Shown: positions 1 through 7,461, counted from the stretch's first letter. The stretch is 7,846 nt of DNA from Bacteroidales bacterium UBA5548 (GCA_002425935.1 DINE01000018.1:5788-13633); one strand, 5' to 3'. Numbers and translations: made by a program. Notes: generated by a model not told the origin, from the sequence alone.

Positions 1-1753
1 TATTAGAACTAAAAAGAATTTTGTAAAAGGGATAAATGGTTCGGCCAGAGTCGGCTATTCAGGATCTCCTTACAAACATTATTATCAGTCTGCAGACGGA
101 TCTTTGGTTCTCAATTACAGGTCCGATAAAAATAGTACCTCTTTCACGTACAGTCCAAGATATAATGAAGGTTTTAACACTTTTGTTACTTCAACCGATA
201 TGGGAGGAGGAAACACTGCCGAAAGTGATACTTACCTGAACAGAACAACTGATGGTCATAGTTTTAAAATATCAAACGACTTTTTTGCCAATAAAAAGAA
301 CATATTCGGATTTGTTGTAGGAGCAAACCTGCGCGAAACAAATGACTCTACACTTTATTCAGCTACAAGCAAGTTGTACCGCAACGATAACCTTATTGAA
401 GATTCATATGCTGATATTAAAAACAGATTCGGGTTTAATGGTTTGTCGGCAAACCTGAATTATACCAGGATCTTTAAGGAGGGTCACGAGATAACATTAA
501 ACGCAGATTACTTCTATTACGATCTTGGAAACAATAGTAATCAGCTAAACAGATATTTAAATAATGCAGGAGAAGAGATTAAAGATCCTTTCAACTTCAG
601 GATTAACTCTTCTCAGTTTATTAATATCCGCTCGGTTAAAGCTGACTATGAGCAAAATATTAAAAAGAGCGGGAAGATAGAGGCCGGGCTAAAGTGGGCA
701 ATGAGCACAACAGATAACAACCTGCTGAGAGAGGAGAAAAGCGGACCGGTATGGTTGCCAAATACAGATCAGAGTACTATCTTCTACTATACTGAGAATA
801 TTAGTGCTGCATATATAAGTATTGCAAATCAGTTCAGCCCGAAATTCAATGTAAAAGGTGGTGTGAGAGCGGAGTGGACACATGCAAAAGGAGAGTGGAT
901 CACTGCCGATACAGTAACAACAAAGAGCTATCTTGACCTCTTCCCCACTCTTTTTGTAGGTTACAACCCAAATCAAAAAATAAGGCTTGGATTATCCTAT
1001 ACATTAAGAATTCAGAGGCCTAATTTTGAGCAGCTGAATCCGCAAAGATTTTATATTGATGTAAACACATCTGCATTGGGTAATCCAAACATTGAACCGC
1101 AGTACGGGCACCAGATGTCTCTGACTCTGGGTTTAGGCAAACATTTCAACTTTGGTTTAAACAGTCAGTTTATAAATAAAGCAATTATTCAGACACCAAG
1201 TCTTGACACTCAAACAGGCGAAAAACTAATGACATGGGATAATTTTGGTGAGCTTAACATGATGGGAGTAAATGCTGCAATTACTGAATTGCCTGTTAGC
1301 AAATGGCTTATGTTTAATGGGAATTTCTATTTAGCTAATGTGACCACCAGTTTTGAAGAGTACTCAAAATCCAAAATTTTTGCACAAGGTAATTTCAACA
1401 GCACCTTCCTTCTGCCAAAAGATACAAAAATTGAGTTTACCGGCTTCTTCTCGACAGGAATTCCTTATGGCTACTTTGATATCAAACCAAGGTACGAGTT
1501 TTCTCTCGGGGTAAAAAAGGGTCTGCTCAAGAACAAAGGTAACATTGCACTGCTAATATCAGATATTTTCGGGACAAATGTTAACAGGGTCTCACTTCAG
1601 GATGAGATATTTAAAGATTATCAGTTTGAATCGAAATACAGAAGCATGAGAGCAACTCTTACATTCAGCTACAGATTCGGCCAAAGCAAAGCAACCAGAC
1701 AGAGGAGAGTTGGCAATGTAGATGAAACATCCAGAGTAAATTCAGGAAATTGA
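1..1753 (+). CDS. Outer-membrane beta-barrel receptor, C-terminal part (5' end cut by window)
   Basis: The reading frame is open from base 2 and gives 583 residues before a TGA stop. The N-terminus (signal peptide, any carboxypeptidase-regulatory-like domain and the plug) lies outside the window, so any start codon inside is not the true start. The protein is a run of alternating, aromatic-rich beta-strands typical of the TonB-dependent-receptor-like 'outer membrane protein beta-barrel' family of Bacteroidota. Recognisable blocks include ENISAAYISIANQF followed by VKGGVRAEW (about bases 793-873), the segment YTLRIQRPNFEQLNP (about 1001-1045) and GNPNIEPQYG (1079-1108), which match the conserved centre of that family. 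The last strand ends in TLTFSYRFG, and a polar tail of about 27 residues follows, as is common in this family. It should sit in the outer membrane, but the ligand cannot be told from the barrel. No iron or SusD-like partner is visible in the window. Family assignment is confident; transport function is inference. Confidence 0.88.
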   Translation, partial: IRTKKNFVKGINGSARVGYSGSPYKHYYQSADGSLVLNYRSDKNSTSFTYSPRYNEGFNTFVTSTDMGGGNTAESDTYLNRTTDGHSFKISNDFFANKKNIFGFVVGANLRETNDSTLYSATSKLYRNDNLIEDSYADIKNRFGFNGLSANLNYTRIFKEGHEITLNADYFYYDLGNNSNQLNRYLNNAGEEIKDPFNFRINSSQFINIRSVKADYEQNIKKSGKIEAGLKWAMSTTDNNLLREEKSGPVWLPNTDQSTIFYYTENISAAYISIANQFSPKFNVKGGVRAEWTHAKGEWITADTVTTKSYLDLFPTLFVGYNPNQKIRLGLSYTLRIQRPNFEQLNPQRFYIDVNTSALGNPNIEPQYGHQMSLTLGLGKHFNFGLNSQFINKAIIQTPSLDTQTGEKLMTWDNFGELNMMGVNAAITELPVSKWLMFNGNFYLANVTTSFEEYSKSKIFAQGNFNSTFLLPKDTKIEFTGFFSTGIPYGYFDIKPRYEFSLGVKKGLLKNKGNIALLISDIFGTNVNRVSLQDEIFKDYQFESKYRSMRATLTFSYRFGQSKATRQRRVGNVDETSRVNSGN

Positions 1754-2623
1754 TTACCTTGACAATGATGCCTTTAAAGTATTTTTCAGTAACGAAATAA
1801 TAGTCATCGGCCCCACACCACCCGGAACCGGGGTAATATATGAACATTTGGGAGCAACCTCATCGTAGAGAACATCTCCCGCGAGCCTGAAGCCGGTCTT
1901 AGTATCGGCTTCTACTCTTGTAATACCAACATCAATAACAACAGCCCCCTCTTTAACCATATCACCTTTCAGGAAGCCGGGTACGCCAAGTGCTGCAATA
2001 ACAATATCTGCGTTTAAAGTGTGCTCTCTTAGGTTTTTGGTACGGCTGTGACAGATAGTAACGGTGCAGTCACCCGGTTTAGCCTTAAGTGACAAAAGGT
2101 TTGCCATTGGCTTACCAACGATATTACTCCTTCCAATAATCACACAATTCTTCCCTGATGTCTCAATACCATACCTTAACAGAAGTTCAAGTATCCCCGC
2201 AGGAGTAGCCGAGATAAATGACGGAAGGCCAAGAACCATTTTTCCAACATTCACAGGGTGGAATCCGTCAACATCTTTCTTAGGATCAATCGACTCTATG
2301 ACTGTCTGTTCATCTATATGTTTCGGAAGTGGCAATTGAACAATAAGACCGTCAATATCACTGTTATTGTTAATCTTTTTTATCTCTTCAAGAAGATTAT
2401 CCTGAGAAATGGTTTCATCAAGTCTTATAACTGTAGAGTTAAAACCCACTCTTTTGCAGGCACTCTCTTTATGTCCGACATAAGTCATTGAAGCTCCGTC
2501 GCTACCAACAAGAATTGCTGCAAGGTGGGGCCTTTTACCGCCCATACTAACTATTTTTTCAACCTCTGTTGCAATTTCTGCCTTTATACTGTCTGCAGTT
2601 GCTTTTCCGTCAAGAATAACCAT
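1754..2623 (-). CDS. folD: Bifunctional methylenetetrahydrofolate dehydrogenase / methenyltetrahydrofolate cyclohydrolase
   Basis: FolD is a cytosolic enzyme that interconverts 5,10-methylene-, 5,10-methenyl- and 10-formyl-tetrahydrofolate using NAD(P), feeding purine synthesis and initiator-tRNA formylation. The 289-residue length is normal for the family. The catalytic tyrosine and lysine are in YVGHK (Y48, K52). The signature DGLIVQLPLP (91-100) supplies Q96, and KKDVDGFHPVN supplies D119. The Rossmann-domain motif GRSNIVGKP is at 164-172, and the C-terminal signature PGGVGPMT is at 267-274. All expected active-site residues are present. The start is the ATG at 2623, which gives the usual MVILDGK N-terminus. 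The gene lies 23 bp downstream of ffh with no promoter element visible between them, so it is probably co-transcribed with ffh. Its TAA stop directly abuts the TGA of the convergent barrel gene, so no separate intergenic terminator exists. Confidence 0.97.
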   Translation of the reverse strand: MVILDGKATADSIKAEIATEVEKIVSMGGKRPHLAAILVGSDGASMTYVGHKESACKRVGFNSTVIRLDETISQDNLLEEIKKINNNSDIDGLIVQLPLPKHIDEQTVIESIDPKKDVDGFHPVNVGKMVLGLPSFISATPAGILELLLRYGIETSGKNCVIIGRSNIVGKPMANLLSLKAKPGDCTVTICHSRTKNLREHTLNADIVIAALGVPGFLKGDMVKEGAVVIDVGITRVEADTKTGFRLAGDVLYDEVAPKCSYITPVPGGVGPMTIISLLKNTLKASLSR

Positions 2624-2646
2624 CTCTTTAAATTTTAATTGGTAAA

Positions 2647-3981
2647 CTATCTTCTTCTCATAGAGCCCATTGCTCTCATAGCTTTTGTAGTGCCTCCTCC
2701 TGCCATGCTCTTCATCATCTTTCTTGTATCTTCAAACTGTTTTACAAGTCTGTTAACTTCGGCAATAGAGGTGCCACTTCCGTCAGCAATCCTTTTTCTT
2801 CGGCTTCCGTTCAGCAGAGATGGATTCTCTCTCTCCTCAATTGTCATGGACAAAATTATTGCTTCAATGCCTTTAAAGGCAGAGTTATCAACATCTACAT
2901 CCTTCATCATCTTTCCCATTCCCGGGATCATCGACGCAAGATCCTTGATGTTACCCATCTTCTTTATCTGTTGAATCTGAGCATAAAAATCGCTTAATGT
3001 AAACTGGTCTTTTGCCAGTTTTTTCTGAAGTTTTCTTGCCTCCTCCTCGTCAAACTGCTCCTGTGCCTTCTCTACCAGTGAGACAACGTCTCCCATTCCA
3101 AGTATTCTGTCGGCAATTCTTTTCGGATGGAATACATCAAGTGCATCCATTTTTTCGCCCGAAGAGACAAACTTAATTGGCTTGTTAACAACTGCACGAA
3201 TAGAGAGTGCTGCACCACCACGTGTATCACCATCCAGCTTAGTTAAAACAACACCATCAAAATCAAGTCTTTCGTTAAATACTCTGGCTGTTTCAACAGC
3301 ATCCTGACCTGTCATTGAGTCAACAACAAAAAGAGTCTCTGTAGGATTAACTGCTTTTTTAATCGCAGTAATCTCAAGCATCATCTCTTCGTCTATTGCA
3401 AGACGGCCGGCGGTATCAATAATGACAAGCGAATAACCCTCCTGTTTGGCTTTGGCAAGAGCATTCTTTGCAATTTTAACAGGCTCTTTAATACCCTCCT
3501 CGTGGTAAACAAACACGCCTACCTGCTCTCCCAGCACTTTAAGCTGTTCAATCGCCGCCGGCCTGTATACGTCACAGGCAACCAGCATGGTCTTCAGTGC
3601 TCTTTTTGATTTGCAGTTTAATGCAAGTTTACTGCTGAATGTCGTTTTACCTGATCCCTGAAGACCTGCAACAAGTACTACCCCGGGATTACCCTTAACA
3701 GAGATGTCAGAAGCCTCACTCCCCATCAGAGCGGCGAGTTCGTCATGTACAATCTTGGTCATCATCTGGCCAGGTCTGACTGCTTTTAGAACATCCTGAC
3801 CCAAAGCTTTTTGCTTTACATCGTCACAAAAGCTTTTTGCTATTTTGTAGCTGACGTCTGCATCAAGAAGGGCTTTTCTTATCTCTTTAAGGGTTTCGGC
3901 TACATTTATCTCTGTAATTCTTCCCTCACCCTTGAGCAATTTAAAGGAGCTCTCAAGTCTGTCAATCAGGTTTTCGAACAT
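2647..3981 (-). CDS. ffh: Signal recognition particle protein Ffh (SRP54 GTPase)
   Basis: Ffh binds 4.5S/SRP RNA and the signal sequences of nascent membrane and secreted proteins. It docks ribosomes at the inner membrane through the receptor FtsY. The 444 residues are a standard length. The N domain (about 1-95) carries ALLDADV at 37-43. The G domain has the P-loop GLQGSGKTT at 106-114, DVYRPAAIEQL at 137-147, DTAGR at 189-193 and TKLDGDTRGG at 247-256. The methionine-rich M domain runs from about 327 and includes MGNIKDLASMIPGMGKMMK, then the RNA-binding segment SRRKRIADGSG at 393-403. It ends in a basic, Met- and Gly-rich tail. The ATG at 3981 gives the normal MFENL start. The gene follows the tetR gene by 31 bp and precedes folD by 23 bp. 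A TAnnTTTG element just upstream may be its own promoter. The SRP RNA gene was not seen in this window. Confidence 0.98.
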   Translation of the reverse strand: MFENLIDRLESSFKLLKGEGRITEINVAETLKEIRKALLDADVSYKIAKSFCDDVKQKALGQDVLKAVRPGQMMTKIVHDELAALMGSEASDISVKGNPGVVLVAGLQGSGKTTFSSKLALNCKSKRALKTMLVACDVYRPAAIEQLKVLGEQVGVFVYHEEGIKEPVKIAKNALAKAKQEGYSLVIIDTAGRLAIDEEMMLEITAIKKAVNPTETLFVVDSMTGQDAVETARVFNERLDFDGVVLTKLDGDTRGGAALSIRAVVNKPIKFVSSGEKMDALDVFHPKRIADRILGMGDVVSLVEKAQEQFDEEEARKLQKKLAKDQFTLSDFYAQIQQIKKMGNIKDLASMIPGMGKMMKDVDVDNSAFKGIEAIILSMTIEERENPSLLNGSRRKRIADGSGTSIAEVNRLVKQFEDTRKMMKSMAGGGTTKAMRAMGSMRRR

Positions 3982-4003
3982 ATCTTAAAAAATTTTTAGG
4001 GTG

Positions 4004-4011
4004 CAAATTTA
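4004..4011 (-). promoter_or_regulatory. Possible -7 element of an ffh-folD promoter
   Basis: On the minus strand TAAATTTG matches the TAnnTTTG consensus exactly. It lies in the 31-bp gap just after the tetR stop codon and 22 bp before the ffh ATG, so it could give ffh and folD a promoter independent of lysA. No TTTG is found at the normal -33 spacing (one lies only 12 bp upstream). The motif is AT-rich, so chance occurrence is possible. Confidence 0.4.
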
Positions 4012-4012
4012 G

Positions 4013-4621
4013 TCATTTTTGAACAAATGACCTTAGTAATTTTCTCCCCTCGTCATTAACTATCGATTCCAGATGATACTTGACGAGTTCGGAATGAAAA
4101 AGATAGGGGTCTTTTAAATAGACATAAGATCCGTTCCAGGAGTATATTTTTGCCATTGCAGAGGTGAAAAAGAGCGTTACAAGCTCTTTATTGAAATCAT
4201 CTCTGTACAATCCCTCATTAATACCTCGCTCAATATTTTCGAGTATAATTTTCGAATAGAAGCTCATCCTGTTTGAGTGGTCAAGAACTTTCAGATCGGG
4301 AAGGTACTTTGATGAATCTGAGAGCAGGAGCGGACCTATCGACTCAAGAGTCTTGTTCATCATACTGCTTGTGAGAAATAGTGCCTCAATTGCATTTTTC
4401 CCCTGGCTCAGTGCAAGATTAATTCTGAACTCAATGTCCTCAATTACATGCTGCATAACCGTCCGCATCAGTTCATCCTTACTGCTGAAATTATTATACA
4501 GCGTCTTTTTTGTCAGTTTAAGGGAGTCGGCTATGTCATCCATTGTAAGTTTAAGGCCTCTCTTTCTGAAGAGTTCATACACTTTTACGACATATCTCTC
4601 TTTTGAACTTACCCGTGCCAT
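4013..4621 (-). CDS. TetR/AcrR-family transcriptional regulator
   Basis: This is a 202-residue one-component regulator, a normal size for the family. The N-terminal DNA-binding domain is clear. After a first helix (about 6-22), the helix-turn-helix runs from TMDDIADSLKLTKKTLYNNF (26-45) into SSKDEL, the hallmark TetR pattern. Residues from about 55 onward are helical and lack a recognisable ligand signature. The ERGINEGLYRDDFNKELV segment (131-148) is typical of TetR C-terminal domains. The start is the ATG at 4621. The gene is 15 bp downstream of lysA and 31 bp upstream of ffh, all leftward, so it looks like a member of the same transcription unit. The target genes and the ligand cannot be read from the sequence. 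No efflux pump or other usual TetR partner is adjacent, and regulation of the lysA or DHS-like promoter region is only one possibility. Confidence 0.93.
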   Translation of the reverse strand: MARVSSKERYVVKVYELFRKRGLKLTMDDIADSLKLTKKTLYNNFSSKDELMRTVMQHVIEDIEFRINLALSQGKNAIEALFLTSSMMNKTLESIGPLLLSDSSKYLPDLKVLDHSNRMSFYSKIILENIERGINEGLYRDDFNKELVTLFFTSAMAKIYSWNGSYVYLKDPYLFHSELVKYHLESIVNDEGRKLLRSFVQK

Positions 4622-4636
4622 ATGTTTAAGTTTTGG

Positions 4637-5785
4637 TTATTCTGAGTAATACTCCGGTGCTATGTCTTTCTGGTTATATCTCATCGCCATAACCTGTCCG
4701 TATGCTCCGGCTGATCTGATTGCCATTATATCTCCCCTCTTTGTCTCCGGCAGCAACAGGTTCTTTACAAATCTGTCGCTTGACTCACATATTGGTCCTA
4801 CAACATCATAACGCATTTTCCTGCCGTTTGATGTAAGGTTTTCAATTTTATGAACTGCTTGGTAAAGAGCCGGTCTTATAAGATCATTCATTCCGGCATC
4901 AAGTATTGCAAATTTTTTACCCCTACCCACCTTAACATACAGAACTCTTGATATTAGAGTGCCACACTGGCATACTATTGCTCTGCCAGGCTCAAAATGA
5001 ACCTGCTGATATGGCTCCTGACGTAGATTTTTATTAATGATTGAGAAATATGTTTCGAAGTCAGATATCGGATTCTCATCCGGATTTTTGTAATCGACGC
5101 CTAATCCGCCTCCAAGATTTATATTCTCTACCCTCATCTCTTTCTCCTCAAACCTTGCCACAATTTCATTTACTCTTAAAGCAAGCATTTTGAATACGTT
5201 GTAATCGGTAATCTGAGAACCGACATGAAAGTGCAGGCCGGCAAAGTGTATATTTTTACAACTATTCAACGCATGAATTACATCATCGAACATCCAGTGA
5301 CTAATTCCAAACTTATCCTGCGATCTTCCGGTTGTAATATACTTATGAGTGTGGGCATCAATATCCGGATTTATTCTAAGTGAAATCGATGCTTTTTTGC
5401 CCATTGAACCGGCAATCTGATCAATTATCTGAATTTCAGGAATGGACTCACAGTTGAAGGAGAAAATATTACCTTCAAGTGCAATCTTAATCTCTTTGTC
5501 AGACTTTCCAACACCAGCATAAACTGTCATAGAAGGATCAAATCCTGAGTCAAGAGCGAGTTTAACCTCGTTTCCACTCACACAGTCAGCTCCGAATCCA
5601 TATGATTTTACTATTGAAAGTATTCGTGAATTGGCGTTTGCCTTAAGAGCATAATGTGCATGGTACTTATACTTTTTCAGCTCTGCAGTATATTTGTCCA
5701 GAGTCTGCCTTAAGAGTGCCAAATCGTAGTAGTAGAAAGGAGTTTCAATCTCCTTGAAAATCTCAACAGTTTTTGAGCCAAACAT
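4637..5785 (-). CDS. lysA: Diaminopimelate decarboxylase
   Basis: LysA is a PLP enzyme that decarboxylates meso-diaminopimelate to L-lysine, the last step of lysine synthesis, in the cytosol. The fold-type III (alanine-racemase-like) barrel has the PLP lysine in YALKAN (K48), the cofactor-stacking histidine in HFHVGSQ (H187), the phosphate loop GGGLG (225-229) and EPGR (265-268). The C-terminal beta domain supplies the active-site GPICESSD (330-337, Cys333) and AGAYG (359-363). The CESSD motif favours diaminopimelate over ornithine, arginine or carboxynorspermidine as substrate. At 382 residues it is shorter than many LysA proteins and ends soon after the AGAYG region, but no catalytic block is missing. 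The start ATG at 5785 leaves only 16 residues before the first family motif (FYYYDLALL). It is the first gene of the leftward series and is divergent from the DHS-like gene across 99 bp. Confidence 0.95.
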   Translation of the reverse strand: MFGSKTVEIFKEIETPFYYYDLALLRQTLDKYTAELKKYKYHAHYALKANANSRILSIVKSYGFGADCVSGNEVKLALDSGFDPSMTVYAGVGKSDKEIKIALEGNIFSFNCESIPEIQIIDQIAGSMGKKASISLRINPDIDAHTHKYITTGRSQDKFGISHWMFDDVIHALNSCKNIHFAGLHFHVGSQITDYNVFKMLALRVNEIVARFEEKEMRVENINLGGGLGVDYKNPDENPISDFETYFSIINKNLRQEPYQQVHFEPGRAIVCQCGTLISRVLYVKVGRGKKFAILDAGMNDLIRPALYQAVHKIENLTSNGRKMRYDVVGPICESSDRFVKNLLLPETKRGDIMAIRSAGAYGQVMAMRYNQKDIAPEYYSE

Positions 5786-5816
5786 AGTGTAATTATTAGT
5801 TATGAATTAACAGGGG

Positions 5817-5824
5817 CAAAAATA
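5817..5824 (-). promoter_or_regulatory. Possible -7 element of the lysA promoter
   Basis: On the minus strand TATTTTTG is an exact TAnnTTTG match, 31 bp upstream of the lysA ATG. It predicts a leader of about 25 nt. No good TTTG or TTG lies at the expected -33 distance, so the promoter is weakly supported. It lies 8 bp from the -33 element of the divergent DHS-like gene, so the two promoters would overlap. Confidence 0.45.
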
Positions 5825-5832
5825 GTAAAAAA

Positions 5833-5862
5833 GTTGTTCTTAATTTAAAATATCTATCTTTG
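5833..5862 (+). promoter_or_regulatory. Bacteroidetes-type promoter of the DHS-like gene
   Basis: TATCTTTG at 5855-5862 is an exact match to the Bacteroidetes -7 consensus TAnnTTTG. A GTTG at 5833-5836, 18 bp upstream, is an acceptable -33 element (consensus TTTG, usually 19-21 bp away). The predicted start is around 5867-5870, giving a leader of about 15-18 nt before the ATG at 5885. No Shine-Dalgarno sequence is seen, which is usual in this phylum. Confidence 0.65.
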
Positions 5863-5884
5863 CAAAAAATTTAAGATACAGATA

Positions 5885-6952
5885 ATGAAACCGACAAAGA
5901 AAGAATTACTGAAGGATACCATCAGACATATCGATGTAACTGCATTTGACTCTTCTTACATCATCGACTCGATGAGAGATATGTCTTTTAGCTCGAGAGA
6001 CACAGCCTCAGCTGCCGATATTCTTCAAATGATGATCAAAGACAAGGAGAGCACAAACTGGCTTATCCTTGCAGGAAGCACCTCTGCCGGCGGATGTATG
6101 CAGGTTTACGTTGATATGATCCGTTTTAATATGATTGATGCCGTTGTTTCTACCGGAGCATCAATTATTGACATGGACTTTTTTGAAGCTCTAGGATACA
6201 AACACTATAAAGGATCTCAGTTTATAAACGACACTCATCTGAGAGATAACTACATTGACAGAATATACGACACTTATATAGACGAAGAGGAACTTCAGAA
6301 ATGTGATGCCACCATAAAAGAGATTGCGGATTCTCTTGAACCAAGACCATACTCATCAAGGGAGTTTATTCACGAAATCGGGAAGTGGCTTACAAAAAAT
6401 TCGGTAAAGAAGAACTCACTTATTCAGACAGCATACGAACACAATATTCCAATCTTCGTTCCAGCTTTCAGCGATTGCAGTGCAGGCTTCGGTCTGGTTA
6501 TGCATCAGGTTGAAAGAATGAAGGCTATGAAGCCATACCTTTCAATCGACTCTGTTGCTGACTTCAGAGAACTTACAGAGGTAAAGATGGCTGCAGCTAC
6601 CAGTGGTCTCTTTATGGTTGGCGGTGGAGTTCCTAAGAACTTCGCTCAGGATACTGTTGTATGCGCCGAATGCCTTGGTTTTGATGTTCCGATGCATAAA
6701 TATGCAGTTCAGATTACAGTAGCCGATGTCAGAGACGGCGCATGCTCCTCTTCGACATTAAAAGAGGCTAACTCATGGGGTAAAGTTGACACAGCTCATG
6801 AGCAGATGGTATATGCAGAAGCAACAACCGTAGTTCCACTTATTGTTAGCTATGCTTACAATAAAGGTGACTGGAAAAACAGAGAGAGAAAGAATCACTC
6901 AAACCTGTTCCTGAACGGCACAAGAGGCACAGGAATTCTGTTTGGAGAGTAG
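5885..6952 (+). CDS. Deoxyhypusine synthase-like protein (bacterial DHS family)
   Basis: This 355-residue protein belongs to the NAD-dependent deoxyhypusine synthase superfamily. In eukaryotes and archaea these enzymes transfer the aminobutyl group of spermidine to a lysine of eIF5A/aIF5A. Bacteria lack that substrate, and some bacterial relatives are known to make homospermidine. Family blocks visible are LAGSTSAGGCM (62-72), STGASIIDMDFFEALG (89-104), IPIFVPAFSDCSAG (188-201), GGGVPKN (246-252) and EANSWGKV (294-301). Lys300 aligns with the catalytic lysine of human DHS (Lys329, in SWGK). The catalytic-site histidine that follows the GGGVxK motif in human DHS is Asn252 here. The ATG at 5885 fits the promoter just upstream (leader of about 15-20 nt). 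The gene appears monocistronic, with a strong terminator beginning 34 bp after the stop. No other polyamine gene is in the window. Family is confident; the reaction is not established. Confidence 0.9.
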   Translation: MKPTKKELLKDTIRHIDVTAFDSSYIIDSMRDMSFSSRDTASAADILQMMIKDKESTNWLILAGSTSAGGCMQVYVDMIRFNMIDAVVSTGASIIDMDFFEALGYKHYKGSQFINDTHLRDNYIDRIYDTYIDEEELQKCDATIKEIADSLEPRPYSSREFIHEIGKWLTKNSVKKNSLIQTAYEHNIPIFVPAFSDCSAGFGLVMHQVERMKAMKPYLSIDSVADFRELTEVKMAAATSGLFMVGGGVPKNFAQDTVVCAECLGFDVPMHKYAVQITVADVRDGACSSSTLKEANSWGKVDTAHEQMVYAEATTVVPLIVSYAYNKGDWKNRERKNHSNLFLNGTRGTGILFGE

Positions 6953-6986
6953 TTCCAAAGATATTTTTTAATATCAGCAGCTTAAT

Positions 6987-7024
6987 ATAACAAGAGGGCA
7001 GTCGTACAACTGCCCTCTTGTTAT
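6987..7024. terminator. Strong intrinsic terminator between convergent genes, probably bidirectional
   Basis: A perfect 16-bp stem (6987-7002 pairing with 7009-7024) encloses the 6-nt loop CGTACA. The core is GC-rich (AGAGGGCAGT), and the base of the stem is AT-rich on both sides, providing U-rich 3' ends in either direction. It lies 34 bp after the DHS-like stop and 23 bp after the stop of the leftward membrane-protein gene, so it can serve both. Confidence 0.85.
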
Positions 7025-7047
7025 TTAAATACGGGGCGTACAGCTTT

Positions 7048-7461
7048 TTAACTATCTTTTTTTGATAGCATTCTCTCAGCGATAAAACCTGCTATAAGGC
7101 CTATACCTCCAAAGAGTAAAGTTGATGAACCATAAACAACACTCATGGTTTGTCTTACTTCATATGAAGATCCACCAAAGCCTCCTATTGTCGCATTCAC
7201 AATAATGTAACCGACTAACAACCCAAGACCCAGACCTGCAAGTAAAGAACCAACCCTGAGTGTGGTAAATGCACTTCTGATTGCCTTTCCATCTCCGAAA
7301 ATATTTGACAAATTCAGATTTTCTACGCTGGCCTTCTCAAGCTGGCTAAGCTTTTCGATAATCATTATTCTCTCTCTTTTTCTTGCAAAAAGTTCGATTA
7401 GTTTGTAAAAAGCATACGCTCCTATCCCGAAGGTTAAAGGTATTGTAATAAACTCCATCAT
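7048..7461 (-). CDS. Small three-helix membrane protein, DUF6249-like
   Basis: This is a 137-residue protein of unknown function. Three hydrophobic segments are visible: about 4-26, 70-92 (rich in Gly, Leu and Ala) and 106-129 (rich in Gly, Ser and Leu). A charged stretch from about 27 to 66 (starting RKRERIMIIEKL) probably lies in the cytoplasm or forms an amphipathic helix. The C-terminus ends in a lysine-rich tail. It resembles the DUF6249 proteins that often sit beside ECF sigma genes in Bacteroidota; that match is from memory of the family pattern and was not searched. The start is one of two adjacent ATGs (7461 or 7458). The gene is divergent from the sigma gene across 123 bp, and a CGTC-type ECF promoter faces it. 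It may respond to, or modulate, the sigma factor. It has no recognisable zinc-binding or FecR-type anti-sigma motif. Confidence 0.8.
   Translation of the reverse strand: MMEFITIPLTFGIGAYAFYKLIELFARKRERIMIIEKLSQLEKASVENLNLSNIFGDGKAIRSAFTTLRVGSLLAGLGLGLLVGYIIVNATIGGFGGSSYEVRQTMSVVYGSSTLLFGGIGLIAGFIAERMLSKKDS

Noticed and set aside
104..1753. The TTG at 104 as the start of the barrel protein
   Set aside because: The frame is open back to base 2 with beta-strand-like sequence and no signal peptide follows the TTG, so the gene begins before the window.
1811..1834. CCCGG-AA-CCGGG inverted repeat near the end of folD, a possible terminator for the convergent barrel gene
   Set aside because: The loop would be only 2 nt, no U-tract follows, and the bases encode the conserved PGGVGP motif, which explains the GC-rich symmetry.
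4637..5785. Carboxynorspermidine or ornithine decarboxylase instead of LysA, suggested by the neighbouring DHS-like polyamine-type gene
   Set aside because: The YALKAN, HVGSQ, EPGR and GPICESSD motifs are those of diaminopimelate decarboxylase. Carboxynorspermidine and ornithine decarboxylases differ at these sites.
5779..5786. Second TAnnTTTG match on the minus strand (TATGTTTG)
   Set aside because: It overlaps the lysA start codon, so a transcript from it would begin inside the gene. Probably chance.
6960..6975. GATATT-TTTT-AATATC hairpin just after the DHS-like stop codon
   Set aside because: Only six mostly A-T pairs. It is weak beside the 16-bp GC-containing terminator that follows.
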